Notes under the pieces: generated by a model | Seen by the model: the letters and a program-made list of their open reading frames with translations, nothing else | Database searches by the model: none | What the model was told of the DNA's origin: nothing | Source of the DNA: Roseisolibacter agri | GTDB taxonomy: Bacteria; Gemmatimonadota; Gemmatimonadetes; Gemmatimonadales; Gemmatimonadaceae | NCBI RefSeq assembly: GCF_030159095.1 | Contig: NZ_BRXS01000002.1 | Location: 62,001 to 126,000 of the forward strand | DNA: 64,000 nucleotides | Direction of reading: 5' to 3' | Shown: positions 36,944 to 47,693 of the stretch, one piece after another | Position numbering within the stretch: position 1 is the stretch's first letter | How the letters are laid out: each line of letters opens with the position of its first letter | Program-made: the position numbers and the translations under genes

Positions 36944-38553
36944 GCGGTCCGTCCGGTGTTGATGACGTTGACGTTGCGGAAGCGCGACGGGACGCACCCG
37001 TGGCTCACCGCGTTGCTCTGCGACGGCTGGCCCTTGCCGTCGTTGTTCGCGCCGCCCAGCCAGTAGCTGCGCTTCCCGCCGATCATGTCGAGCGAGCCCC
37101 AGAACTCGGGCGTGCGGAACTGGTAGGCGACGTCCTTCAGCATGCCCACGACCTTGCCGCCCTTGATCTCGTAGAACAGCTGCCCGGCGAACTGGCCGTT
37201 GTAGCGCTGCTGGTCGATCGAGAACGAGCCGTTGCCGACGATCGCGATGCCGCGGTCGGTGGCGCTGATGAGGTCCTCCCAGACGTAGTCCTTCTCGCCC
37301 GGCAGCAGCGACACGTTCGGCATGCGCTGGAACTGCACGTCGGCCCACGACTGCGCGTACGAGTTGCCGTGCGAGCGCATCGTCTTGCCGCTCTTCCTGT
37401 ACCACCAGTCGAGGTATGGCGCCTGCTCGCGCGTCGTCTGGTAGTCCACCACGACGCCGTCCTTGATGATCATGTACGTCTCGGGCTGCACGCCCTCGTC
37501 GTCCCAGCCGCACGCGGCCAGCGAGCCGACCTGGTTGCGGTCGGCCTGGATGTTCATCAGCGGCGATCCGTACTTCAGCTGCCCGAGCACCTTCTCCGGC
37601 GGCGTGACGAAGCTGGTGCCCGCGTAGTTCGCCTCGAAGCCGAGCACGCGGTCGAGCTCCGTGGGGTGCGCGACGCTCTCGTGGATCGTGAGGAACAGGT
37701 TGCTGGGGTTGAGGATCAGGTCGTAGCGCCCGACCTCCACCGGCTTGGCCGCGAGCTTCTCCGCCGCCTCGCCCGCCCACTTGGGCGCGTTGCCGACGAA
37801 GTCCGACTCGGTCACGTGCTCGTAGCCGCGCCCCATCGGCGCGACCTCGGTGCTCTGCCGCGACTGGAAGTCGGAGTTGTCCGCCGCGACGGCCGTGATG
37901 TTCATGTTCGGCGTCGTGCGGTAGAGCGTCTGCACGGTGTACGTCCCGTCGGTGGACGCGAACGTCTTCTCCTCGCGCAGGAAGTTCATCCCCGACGTGA
38001 CGAAGCGGACGCCCTTCACCTTCAGCGCGGCCTCGTTGGCGGCCAGCAGCAGCGCGACCTTGTCGGCCACCGGCACCTCGAACGGGTCGACCTTGATGGG
38101 GCTCTTCCACTCGCCGTTGGGCGTCGGCGTCACGGGCGCGAGCTGGTGCGGGCGCACCTGCGCGGCGCGGTTGGCCTTGGCCTGCGCGACGGCCTGGCGC
38201 GCGGCGGCGGCGATGCCGTCGGGCGACAGGTCGCTGGTGGCCGCGAAGCCCCACGCGCCGCCGACGAGGGCGCGCACGCCGGCGCCGAACGTCTCGCCGT
38301 CGGCGAGGCCCTGCACGCGGCGCTCGCGCGTGGCGACGAACTGCGTGCGGTTCTGCGCGATGCGCACGTCGGCGTACTCGGCGCCGCCCGACTTGGCCGC
38401 GTCGAGCGCGCGCATGGCGAGGGCGCGGATGGCGGGATCGCCCGGGGAGGGGAGGGGACCCGTCGGAAGCGCGCTGGCGCTGCGGGCGCCGAGCGCGGCG
38501 GCCGCGGCGGCGGCCGTCGTTCCGAGGAGGAAGTCGCGACGATTGAGGGGCAC
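36940..38553 (-). CDS. TldD-like metallopeptidase with Tat signal peptide
   Basis: A 537-residue catalytic subunit of the TldD/E-type zinc peptidase. The HExxxH motif occurs as HESVAH. The N-terminus is a twin-arginine signal: NRRDFLLG followed by an Ala-rich helix ending SASA (about 1-35), predicting folded export. GTG 38553 is chosen because it opens this signal; frames upstream translate repeat A6. E. coli TldD is cytosolic, so export here is unusual. It overlaps the partner gene by four bases. Confidence 0.88.
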   Translation of the reverse strand: MPLNRRDFLLGTTAAAAAAALGARSASALPTGPLPSPGDPAIRALAMRALDAAKSGGAEYADVRIAQNRTQFVATRERRVQGLADGETFGAGVRALVGGAWGFAATSDLSPDGIAAAARQAVAQAKANRAAQVRPHQLAPVTPTPNGEWKSPIKVDPFEVPVADKVALLLAANEAALKVKGVRFVTSGMNFLREEKTFASTDGTYTVQTLYRTTPNMNITAVAADNSDFQSRQSTEVAPMGRGYEHVTESDFVGNAPKWAGEAAEKLAAKPVEVGRYDLILNPSNLFLTIHESVAHPTELDRVLGFEANYAGTSFVTPPEKVLGQLKYGSPLMNIQADRNQVGSLAACGWDDEGVQPETYMIIKDGVVVDYQTTREQAPYLDWWYRKSGKTMRSHGNSYAQSWADVQFQRMPNVSLLPGEKDYVWEDLISATDRGIAIVGNGSFSIDQQRYNGQFAGQLFYEIKGGKVVGMLKDVAYQFRTPEFWGSLDMIGGKRSYWLGGANNDGKGQPSQSNAVSHGCVPSRFRNVNVINTGRTA

Positions 38554-38654
38554 GCTGGGGCTCCGGGACGCGTGAAGGCCCGGCGCGGGTGGAGGCGCCG
38601 GGACACCGGAATACGATAGCGGCGTGCGCGGCGTTGAGGGCGAACGGCGCTTGC

Positions 38655-38870
38655 GGGCTGCGCGCTGCGGCTGGGACCTCGGAACGCGTCTTCGCGCCGC
38701 GGAGATGGGGCCTGTTGGGGGGATGCGGATGCGCCGGATCGGAGCGGATCGTTCGGATCGCTCCTCGGCGCGCACGGAGCGTCGCCGCCACGCGGCGCGA
38801 TCCGCCGCATCCGCGGCATCCGAAGCATCCGCGTCCTCCCCACAGGCAGCAGGGGTCCGGCGCGCGAGCC
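38655..38870. repeat. Family A palindromic repeat A6 (reverse orientation)
   Basis: GGGGGGATGCGGATGCGCCGG on the left pairs with GCATCCGCGTCCTCCCC on the right. Left flank GCGGGCTGCGCGCTGCGG is mirrored beyond repeat C5 (CCCGCAGCCCGGAGTCCGCAG near 38996-39017), so A6 and C5 share one outer inverted repeat. Confidence 0.85.
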
Positions 38871-38882
38871 CCTGAACGGCAT

Positions 38883-38975
38883 CGGACAGGATGACGAAGA
38901 GGCTCCGCACCGGCGCATGGAGCGTCGCGCCGCGCAGCGCCTCCTGGTCATCCTGTCATCCTGTCATCCTGTCCG
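38883..38975. repeat. Family C palindromic repeat C5
   Basis: Left arm CGGACAGGATGACGAAGAGG; right arm ends with three TCATCCTG units and CCTGTCCG. The centre CGGCGCATGGAG is shared with C2. Together with A6 it fills the 469-bp gap. Confidence 0.85.
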
Positions 38976-39022
38976 AATGCAGTGCGTTGTTCGGACCCGC
39001 AGCCCGGAGTCCGCAGCGCGGC

Positions 39023-39604
39023 TCAGAGCGCGTCCCGCTCCCCCGCCATGATCGCCACCCACGGCGCCATCACCTCGCGCCCGGGATAGCCCGGGTAGAC
39101 GCGCTGCACGCGCCCCCCCGCATCCAGCGCGAGGAAGGTCGGCGTCCCCTGCACCTGGAGCGTGAACAGCGCCTCCGCCGCCGGCGTCACCGGACCGGCC
39201 AGCACCGCGCCCCGCACGTCGGCCGCGCCCACCATCGCCGCGCCGTGGTCCGCGCCTTCGAGCGTCACCACCCACAGCCGCGGCAGCGCGCGCCCCGCCG
39301 CCAGCCGCCCGAAGTCGCGCAGCGCCTCCTTGCACACGCTGCAGGTGCGCGAGACGACCATCACGATCGCCGGCTCGCCCAGCCGCGCCAGCGGCGTGAC
39401 GCGCCCGTCGGCGGTGCGCACCGAGAGCGCCGCGACGCCCGCGCCCGGCCCGAACGCCATCGTCGCCGCGCGCGCGTCGGCGGCCGGGGCGTCGTCCGCG
39501 CCGCGACTCTGCCGCAGGCCCAGCCACAATCCGCCGCCGACGGCCAGCGCCAGCACGAGCGCCTCGCGCCAGGGCATCGCGCGCGTCTCCCGCGGCGCGT
39601 CCAT
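39023..39604 (-). CDS. Membrane-anchored thioredoxin-like protein
   Basis: A 193-residue TlpA/thioredoxin-fold protein: N-terminal membrane anchor (about 14-30), then a redoxin domain with a CSVC active site in SRTCSVCKEALRDFG, and a cis-Pro segment QGTPTFLALDAGGRV. Likely a periplasmic thiol-disulfide oxidoreductase. Its ATG overlaps the stop of the phosphatase gene by one base (TGATG), so both are co-translated. Confidence 0.85.
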   Translation of the reverse strand: MDAPRETRAMPWREALVLALAVGGGLWLGLRQSRGADDAPAADARAATMAFGPGAGVAALSVRTADGRVTPLARLGEPAIVMVVSRTCSVCKEALRDFGRLAAGRALPRLWVVTLEGADHGAAMVGAADVRGAVLAGPVTPAAEALFTLQVQGTPTFLALDAGGRVQRVYPGYPGREVMAPWVAIMAGERDAL

Positions 39605-40389
39605 CAGGCCGGCCCGGTGGAGTGCGCGGGCTCGTTCGTCACCGGCGTGTCCTCGTCGGTCAGCGGCACCGTGAAGTTGTAGCGCTCGAGCGCCAGGCGC
39701 CCCGTCGCATCCGGACGGTACGTCGTCACCGAGCAGTTGGCGAGGTCGTAGCGCCGCCACAGCTCGCCCAGCCCCGCCTCGTCCAGCCGGTCGAGGACGT
39801 AGCGCGCGCACAGGATCACGATCTGGTGGCAGACCACCAGCACGCGCTCGCCGGCGTGCTCGCGCGCCACCGCGTCCAGCGCCGCGCGCACGCGGAACGC
39901 CACGTCGGCGCCGCTCTCGCCGTTCGGCGGCCGGTAGTAGAAGTGGCCGAGCTGCTGCCGGAGCGCCCACTGCTCGGGATGGCGCTGCGCGACGCCGTGG
40001 TGCGTCAGCGTGTAGAAGAGCCCCAGCTCCTTCTCGCGCCACCGCTCGTCGAGCAGGACCGCCTGCACGGGCGCCGCCCCGTTGCCGCTCGCCACCGCCT
40101 CCGGCGCCAGCGCGCCCGCCGCCACGATCCGCTCGGCCGTCCGGCGCGCGCGCGCGTACGGCGACGCCACCACCACCGTCGGCCGCTCGGCCGCGGGCTG
40201 CTCGCTCCACCACCGGCCCAGCGCCGTCGCCTGCCGCTCGCCGAGTGGGGAGAGCGGGACGTCGAGGTCGGAGTGCCTGATGTCGATCTCGGCCGACGCG
40301 GACGCGAGCGCGGCCTCGCGGGCGACGTTCGCGGCGCTCTCGCCGTGTCGGACGAGCCAGAGCGTGGCGGGCGCGGGGGGCTGCGGCAT
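39604..40389 (-). CDS. Histidine phosphatase family protein
   Basis: A 261-residue phosphoglycerate-mutase-like phosphatase. Phospho-His motif WLVRHGESAAN (RHGE near 14-17), SPLGERQATALG, SPYARARRTAE and second His in VLVVCHQIV. A normal branch-1 histidine phosphatase; the substrate is unknown. Divergent from the alkaline phosphatase gene. Confidence 0.9.
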   Translation of the reverse strand: MPQPPAPATLWLVRHGESAANVAREAALASASAEIDIRHSDLDVPLSPLGERQATALGRWWSEQPAAERPTVVVASPYARARRTAERIVAAGALAPEAVASGNGAAPVQAVLLDERWREKELGLFYTLTHHGVAQRHPEQWALRQQLGHFYYRPPNGESGADVAFRVRAALDAVAREHAGERVLVVCHQIVILCARYVLDRLDEAGLGELWRRYDLANCSVTTYRPDATGRLALERYNFTVPLTDEDTPVTNEPAHSTGPA

Positions 40390-40484
40390 GCCCGCAATCT
40401 AGCGCGGCCCGGGTCCCACCCGGGTCCGGCCCGATGAACGGTGCGACACGGTAAATTGCCGGGACCACCTCCGCCCTCCGCCGC

Positions 40485-42155
40485 ATGCCGCGTCCCACGT
40501 CCGCCCCGATCGCTCCCGTCCTCGCACGCACCGCCGCGCTCACCGGGCTGCTGCTGGCCGCGCCCGCCGGCGGCGCGCAGGCGCAGGCGGTGGCCAAGAC
40601 CGTCGCGCCGGCCGCTGCGAGTTCGGCGGCGCAGGCGCAGGTGCAGCCGCCGACGCTGGTCGTGTTCATCACCATCGACCAGATGCGCCCCGACTACTTC
40701 ACGCGCTTCGGGGCGCAGCTCACGGGCGGGTTGAAGCGGCTGTACGACGGCGCGGCGGTGTTCACCGAGGGGCGCTACGACCACGCGATCACGGAGACCG
40801 CGCCCGGCCACTCGGTGACGATGTCGGGCCGGCATCCGGGCGGCACCGGCATCCTGCTGAACGACGAGGGCGTGCCCGATCCGTACTCGCCGCTCATCGA
40901 CTCGAAGGACGTCGGCGCGTCGCCGTTCAAGTTCCGCGGCTCGGCCCTCATCGACTGGATGCGCAACGCGGACAGCAGCACGCGCGCGCTGTCGGTGTCG
41001 CGCAAGGACCGCGGCGCGATCCTGCCGCTCGGGCGCGCGAAGCAGGCGGTGTACTGGTACGCGCCCGACATGGGCTTCACGACCAGCAGCTACTACGCCG
41101 ACACGCTGCCGACGTGGGTGCGCGACTTCAACCGCCGCCACCCGATCTCGGCCTACGCGGGCTACGTCTGGAACCCGCTGCTGCCGGCGGACGCGTACGC
41201 GGAGGTCGACAGCGTGCCCGTGGAGAACCGCGGGCGCACGTTCACCTTCCCGCACGTCATCCCGACCGAGCCCGCGCGCCGCGTGGGCAGCGAGCTCGCG
41301 GAGACGCCGGTGATGGACAGCCTGACGCTGGCGCTCGCGCTCGACGGGCTGCGCGCGCTGAACCTCGGGCGGGGGCCGGCGCCCGACCTGCTGAACATCT
41401 CGCTCTCGACGACCGACAACGTCGGCCACCGCTACGGCCCCGACTCGCGCGAGCAGCACGACCAGATCCTGCGGCTGGACCGCTACCTGGGCGAGTTCCT
41501 CGACGCGCTGTTCCGTGAGCGCGACTCGACGCGCATCGTCATCGCGCTCACCGCCGACCACGGGATGACGCCGATCCCCGGCGCCGCGAAGTTCACGCGC
41601 TCCGCCGACCCGGCGACCGGCGTGGGCCTCGTGAACGACACCGCGCTCGTGTCGGGCGTGCGCGACCGGCTGGCGGCGCGCGGCGTGTCGCGCAGCGCGC
41701 TGCTGTTCAACTACGGGATGCTGCGCGTCGATCGCCGCGCCGTGCAGGCCGCGGGATTGAACGTCGACTCGCTGGTCGCCGACGCGATGCGCGTCATCCG
41801 CGCCGATCCGCTGGTGGCGCGCGTGGCGCTGCGCCGCTCGCTGGCGACGGCCGACACCACGCGCGACCAGTTCGCGCGCTGGTGGCGCCACATGCTCCCG
41901 CCCGACGAGCCGGTAGAGGCGGTCGTGTCGCTCAAGCCGTGGAACGGGTGGTCGCGCTACGGCGGCATCGGGCACAACGCCGGCAACCCCACCGACGCGC
42001 ACGTGCCGATCATGTTCTGGGGCGCGCCGTTCCGGCCGGGCAAGTACGCGGACCGCGCGCTTGTCGTCGACATGGCGCCGACGCTGGCCGAGGTGCTGGG
42101 CGTGCGGCCCACCGAGCGCGTGGACGGCCGCGTGCTGCGGCGCGCGCTGCGCTGA
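40485..42155 (+). CDS. Secreted alkaline-phosphatase-superfamily enzyme (PafA-like)
   Basis: A 556-residue periplasmic metallohydrolase: signal peptide (1-35, ending AQAQA), metal Asp in ITIDQMRPDY (D65), nucleophile Thr105 in TETAPGHSVTMSG, metal-site STTDNVGHRYGPDS and ADHGM. The Thr nucleophile and layout match PafA-type phosphomonoesterases and NPP-like enzymes. Likely scavenges phosphate from organic esters. The Smr gene starts two bases after its stop. Confidence 0.9.
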   Translation: MPRPTSAPIAPVLARTAALTGLLLAAPAGGAQAQAVAKTVAPAAASSAAQAQVQPPTLVVFITIDQMRPDYFTRFGAQLTGGLKRLYDGAAVFTEGRYDHAITETAPGHSVTMSGRHPGGTGILLNDEGVPDPYSPLIDSKDVGASPFKFRGSALIDWMRNADSSTRALSVSRKDRGAILPLGRAKQAVYWYAPDMGFTTSSYYADTLPTWVRDFNRRHPISAYAGYVWNPLLPADAYAEVDSVPVENRGRTFTFPHVIPTEPARRVGSELAETPVMDSLTLALALDGLRALNLGRGPAPDLLNISLSTTDNVGHRYGPDSREQHDQILRLDRYLGEFLDALFRERDSTRIVIALTADHGMTPIPGAAKFTRSADPATGVGLVNDTALVSGVRDRLAARGVSRSALLFNYGMLRVDRRAVQAAGLNVDSLVADAMRVIRADPLVARVALRRSLATADTTRDQFARWWRHMLPPDEPVEAVVSLKPWNGWSRYGGIGHNAGNPTDAHVPIMFWGAPFRPGKYADRALVVDMAPTLAEVLGVRPTERVDGRVLRRALR

Positions 42156-42157
42156 CC

Positions 42158-42790
42158 ATGGCGCGCCGCTCCCGCGGCCGCCCGCCCGGCGACGCATCGT
42201 CCGGCGGGCTGCCCCAGGCCTTCGACGCGATCACCTTCGGGCCCGAGCGCACGCTCAACCTGCGCGCGCACCTGCCCACGCGCAGCGAGGCGCTCGCGCG
42301 CACCGAGGCGTGGCTGCGCGAGAAGCAGATGGGCGGCGCCGACGAGGTGCTCGTCATCACGGGGCGCGGCGTCGGCAGCGTGGACGGCGTCTCGATCGTG
42401 CGCGAGGCGGTGCTGCAGCTGCTCGCGTCGCTCCGGCGGCGCAACGTGCTGCAGGGCTTCCGCGAGCACACGGCCGGCTCGTTCGTGGTGGAGCTGGCGC
42501 CGGTGCACGCGCTCTTCACCGCGCCCCGCCGCCGCCGCGAGCCGCCCCCGCCGCCGCCGCCCGATCCGCGCACGCTCGCGGGGCTCGACGCGGAGACGCG
42601 CAGCCTGCTCCGCACGCTGGCGACGGTGCGCCTGCAGCAGCTCGGCGTCCACAGCCCCACGAAGGCGATCGTCGAGGACGAGATGCTCGGCCAGTACGGC
42701 GCGCTCGCGCGCAGCATCCCCGAGGGCCCCGAGCGCGAGGCGCGGCTGCAGCAGGCGGTGATCGTGGCGCTGGAGGAGCTCGACGGCTGA
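42158..42790 (+). CDS. Smr-domain protein
   Basis: A 210-residue protein. Residues about 22-112 resemble the MutS2/Smr nuclease domain: LNLRAHLPTRSEAL in place of the usual LDLHG, then ADEVLVITGRGVGSVDG with the GxG loop. A Pro-rich linker (EPPPPPPPD) joins an Arg/Glu-rich helical C-terminus. The catalytic-type DLH is altered (NLR), so nuclease activity is doubtful. Nearly overlaps the upstream phosphatase gene. Confidence 0.75.
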   Translation: MARRSRGRPPGDASSGGLPQAFDAITFGPERTLNLRAHLPTRSEALARTEAWLREKQMGGADEVLVITGRGVGSVDGVSIVREAVLQLLASLRRRNVLQGFREHTAGSFVVELAPVHALFTAPRRRREPPPPPPPDPRTLAGLDAETRSLLRTLATVRLQQLGVHSPTKAIVEDEMLGQYGALARSIPEGPEREARLQQAVIVALEELDG

Positions 42791-42909
42791 TCGCCGGGCA
42801 GCCGGCGCCGTCGGGGAGTTGCCGGAGGATGATGTGGCCGTCAGTATTGTCGCGCCCGTCGTCCTTCCGTGCCGCGGGCGCGCGACGTCCATCCTCCGCC
42901 CCCGCCCGC

Positions 42910-44316
42910 ATGCCGTCCGTCCGTCCGCTCCGCCCCGCCGCGCTGGCCGCGTGCGGGCTGCTCGCCGCATCCTCGCTGCGCGCGCAGGCCGTCGCCCACG
43001 CGGGCCACGACCATCAGGCCACGACGGTCTCCACCAACGGCCTGCGCGGGAAGATCGCGGAGCTCTTCATCTTCGGGCCGGGGCAGGACCCGCTCTTCCT
43101 CGCCGGATCGGCCGGGTCCACCAACCCCGCGACGGTGCAGGCGCACGGCACGCACTTCATCCCGTCGGCGGCCGCGAGCAACGGGTCGATCATCGGCTTC
43201 ATCGGCCAGGCGTTGAGCACGAGCGTCGCCAGCATCCCGATCGGCGCCACCACGAGCGGCGAGACGTTCCGCTTCGAGGGCGGCGTGCCGGTGAGCACCG
43301 CGACCTCCGCCGGCCCGATCTTCGCCGAGCGCGCGCAGACGCTGGGACGCGGGCGCGTGCTGGCGGGCGTGAACCGCTCGTCGTTCAACTTCTCGTCGCT
43401 GCGCGGCGTGCCGCTGCGCGACCTGCAGGTGAACTTCACGCACCAGAACACGAACGCCGCCGGCTGCTCGGCCGAGAACGGGGGGCAGGACTGCGCGCAG
43501 TACGGCGTGCCCGTGCTGGAGAACGAGGTGATGCAGGTCTCGCTGGACCTCGACATCGACGTCGCGGTGACGTCGTTCTACGTCACGTACGGCATCAGCG
43601 ACCGCGTCGACTTCGGCGTCGCGGTGCCGCTGCTCCAGAACTCGTTCCGCGGCACGAGCAACGCGCAGATCGTCCCGTTCGGCGGCGGCAACGCGGTGCA
43701 CTTCTTCGCCGGCACGCCGCAGAACCCGGTGCTCCAGGCGACGCGCAGCACGTCGTCGAGCGCGTTCGGCATCGGCGACGTCGCGGCGCGCCTCAAGGTC
43801 AACGCCAGCAACTCGGCGCGCACGGGCGTGGCGTTCCTGCTGGACGCGCGCTTCCCCACGGGCGAGGTGGACAACCTGATGGGGACGGGCGAGTTCGTGG
43901 GCCGCGGCCTGGCGGTGGTGTCGTCGCGCTTCGGCAGCTTCTCGCCGCACGCCAACGCGGGCTACCTGTACCGCGCCGACCGCGAGCTGGCCAACGACGC
44001 CTTCCTCGGCACGGTCGGCTTCGACCACCTGCTGGGGAAGGGCGTGACGCTCGCCGCCGACGTGCTGGCGGAGCTGCAGGTCGGCTCCAACCGCCTGGAG
44101 CTGCCGGGCACCGTGCAGTTCGACGCGCCGTTCCGCCGCAGCGTGGAGCCGACGAACATCCCGCAGATGCGCGACGACGTGGTGAACGGCTCGTTCGGCT
44201 TCAAGTTCACGACGGCGAGCCGCGTCACCGGCATCGCCAACGCGCTCTTCCCGCTGAACGACGGCGGGCTGCGGTCGCACACGACGTTCACGGCGGGGGT
44301 GGAGTACTCCTTCTGA
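42910..44316 (+). CDS. Outer-membrane transporter-like beta-barrel protein
   Basis: A 468-residue secreted protein with a signal peptide (1-23, ending LRAQA), His-rich AHAGHDHQ just after it, and many amphipathic strands ending VEYSF (terminal Phe). Resembles MetA-pathway/phenol-degradation-type outer-membrane channels by length and strand pattern: SDRVDFGVAVPLLQ, GIGDVAARLKVN, PTGEVDNLMG. The His cluster could bind metal. Function is unproven. The downstream gap is repeat B3. Confidence 0.8.
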   Translation: MPSVRPLRPAALAACGLLAASSLRAQAVAHAGHDHQATTVSTNGLRGKIAELFIFGPGQDPLFLAGSAGSTNPATVQAHGTHFIPSAAASNGSIIGFIGQALSTSVASIPIGATTSGETFRFEGGVPVSTATSAGPIFAERAQTLGRGRVLAGVNRSSFNFSSLRGVPLRDLQVNFTHQNTNAAGCSAENGGQDCAQYGVPVLENEVMQVSLDLDIDVAVTSFYVTYGISDRVDFGVAVPLLQNSFRGTSNAQIVPFGGGNAVHFFAGTPQNPVLQATRSTSSSAFGIGDVAARLKVNASNSARTGVAFLLDARFPTGEVDNLMGTGEFVGRGLAVVSSRFGSFSPHANAGYLYRADRELANDAFLGTVGFDHLLGKGVTLAADVLAELQVGSNRLELPGTVQFDAPFRRSVEPTNIPQMRDDVVNGSFGFKFTTASRVTGIANALFPLNDGGLRSHTTFTAGVEYSF

Positions 44317-44326
44317 GCGGGCACGG

Positions 44327-44498
44327 AGCGGCGGAGGACGGAGCGGCGGAGGACGGAAGGGCGGAAGACGATACGGCGTGAAACGATGAGGCGGCCCCTT
44401 CGCGCTCGAAGTATCGAGTCGAAAGGTCCGCCCTTCCGTTTCACGCCGTTCCGTTCTCCGCTTCTCTGTCTTCCGCCCTTCCGTCCTCCGCCTCTTCA
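44327..44498. repeat. Family B palindromic repeat B3
   Basis: Lies between two convergent stops (44316 and 44501) and fills almost all of the gap. Left arm GGAGCGGCGGAGGACGGAAG; right arm CTTCCGCCCTTCCGTCCTCC; inner CGAAGTATCGAGTCG loop. Probably acts as a bidirectional terminator. Confidence 0.88.
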
Positions 44499-44500
44499 CC

Positions 44501-46237
<1,737 letters not shown>

Positions 46238-46338
46238 CGGGCGGGTGCTGCGGCGGGACGGGCGGCGGGGACGCGAAGTATCGACCCGGGGAGGACGACC
46301 GGCAACGGGGCGGCGGCACGGGACGGCGGCTGCGGGCT

Positions 46339-46589
46339 GCGGGCTGCGGATCCCACTCCGTGCCCTCGGCAGCCAGCCTCGCGCTCGGGTCCTCTCCTGT
46401 TGGAGGGGATGTGGATGCTTCGGAGGATACGGATCGGACGGATCGCTCCGCACGAGCGCATGGAACGTCGCCGCCATGGGGAGCGATCCGAAGCATCCGC
46501 TCAGATCCGGAGCATCCGCATCCTCCCCACCAGGCAAGAGTGTCCGGCGCGAGGATCCGAGGATCCGGGGTTCAGGATCCGCAGCCCGC
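46339..46589. repeat. Family A palindromic repeat A7 (reverse orientation)
   Basis: Outer perfect 15-bp inverted repeats of different sequence from A2/A5 (GCGGGCTGCGGATCC and complement). Core GATGTGGATGCTTCGGAGGA pairs with GATCCGGAGCATCCGCATCC. Fills the 361-bp gap between the kinase and DUF3667 genes. Confidence 0.88.
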
Positions 46590-46598
46590 CGCCGTCGT

Positions 46599-47615
46599 TC
46601 ACGTCGTGTAGTACGTCACCGCGAACAGCACGTCCCGGTACCCGTCGAACAGCCGCGGCAGCACCCACGCCAGCACCGCGGTGCGCGCCAGCGTCCAGCG
46701 CCACGACTCGGGATACACGCGCCGCAGCGCGACGAACAGGTACGCGGCGACGACGGCCAGCGCGGGCACGCCGATCACGTTGTCGTCGTTCGCGAGACGG
46801 ACGAACGTCTCGACGTACGGCCAGAGCCACCGCTGCTCCACCGGCAGCGCCCGCGCCGCCCGCACCACGCCGTGCAGCACGACCGAGAGGGTGCCCATCC
46901 AGGCCGCGAGGAAGAGCAGCATGAACGCGAGGAAGTGGATCGCGAACACGAGGTGCTGCACGAACGGCCGCCGGCGCCGCGCGTAGAGCACCGCCAGCAG
47001 CGCGCCGAGCGACGGCGCGAGGAGCAGCCACACCGACTGCTGCCGTCCGCTGGCCGCGTCGAAGCGGCGCGCATACTCCGCCACGGTGATCCGCTCGCGC
47101 GCCGCCTTGCGCGCCACCGCCTGCTGCACCGCCGTCGTGTCGCGCAGCACGATCGTGCTCACGCGGCCGTGCGTGTACTGCTCCAGCCGGAAGCGGAACC
47201 CCGTGCCCGCCGCCGACAGCAGCAGGAAGAAGGCGACGTTCACCAGCACGAACAGCTGCAGCGGACGCGCATAGCCGCGGCGCCGGCCGGCCACCCAGTC
47301 GGCGGTCAGCTGCCCCGGACGCAGCATCAATGCGCGCAGCGTGCGCCAGAGCGCGCCGTCCACGCTCGTGAACTGCTCGAACGCGTGCGAGACGAAGGTG
47401 CGGAGCGTGAAGTCCTCGGCCTCCACGCGCGCCTCTCCGCACTCCGGACAGAAGCGCGCGGGACGCTCGGCGCCGCAGCTGGGGCAGCGCTCGACGGCGT
47501 CGGGCGCGACCGGGTGGGGCGCGGGAGCCGGCGGGGCGTACGTGGCGGGGCGGACGGGCGCGAGCTGCGGCACGGCGGGGTGGGGCGGAAGGTGCGCCAC
47601 GATACGGCCGGGCAC
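46599..47615 (-). CDS. DUF3667-family zinc-ribbon membrane protein
   Basis: A 338-residue protein: Pro-rich lead, a zinc ribbon (CPSCG, CPECG near 35-55), an amphipathic region TLRTFVSHAFEQFTSVDGALWRTLRALMLRPGQLTADWVAGRRRGYARPLQLF characteristic of DUF3667, and about five membrane helices (about 120-325). Function unknown; frequent in Bacteroidota and Gemmatimonadota. Start uncertain (GTG at 47615 or 47600). Divergent from the M28 peptidase gene. Confidence 0.8.
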   Translation of the reverse strand: MPGRIVAHLPPHPAVPQLAPVRPATYAPPAPAPHPVAPDAVERCPSCGAERPARFCPECGEARVEAEDFTLRTFVSHAFEQFTSVDGALWRTLRALMLRPGQLTADWVAGRRRGYARPLQLFVLVNVAFFLLLSAAGTGFRFRLEQYTHGRVSTIVLRDTTAVQQAVARKAARERITVAEYARRFDAASGRQQSVWLLLAPSLGALLAVLYARRRRPFVQHLVFAIHFLAFMLLFLAAWMGTLSVVLHGVVRAARALPVEQRWLWPYVETFVRLANDDNVIGVPALAVVAAYLFVALRRVYPESWRWTLARTAVLAWVLPRLFDGYRDVLFAVTYYTT

Positions 47616-47693
47616 TCCGCTGCGCCACCGCGGCCCATCCCGGCGGTATTCTTCGCGGCATCCGCCTGGCCCGTACCCCACGCGCATCCTGAC

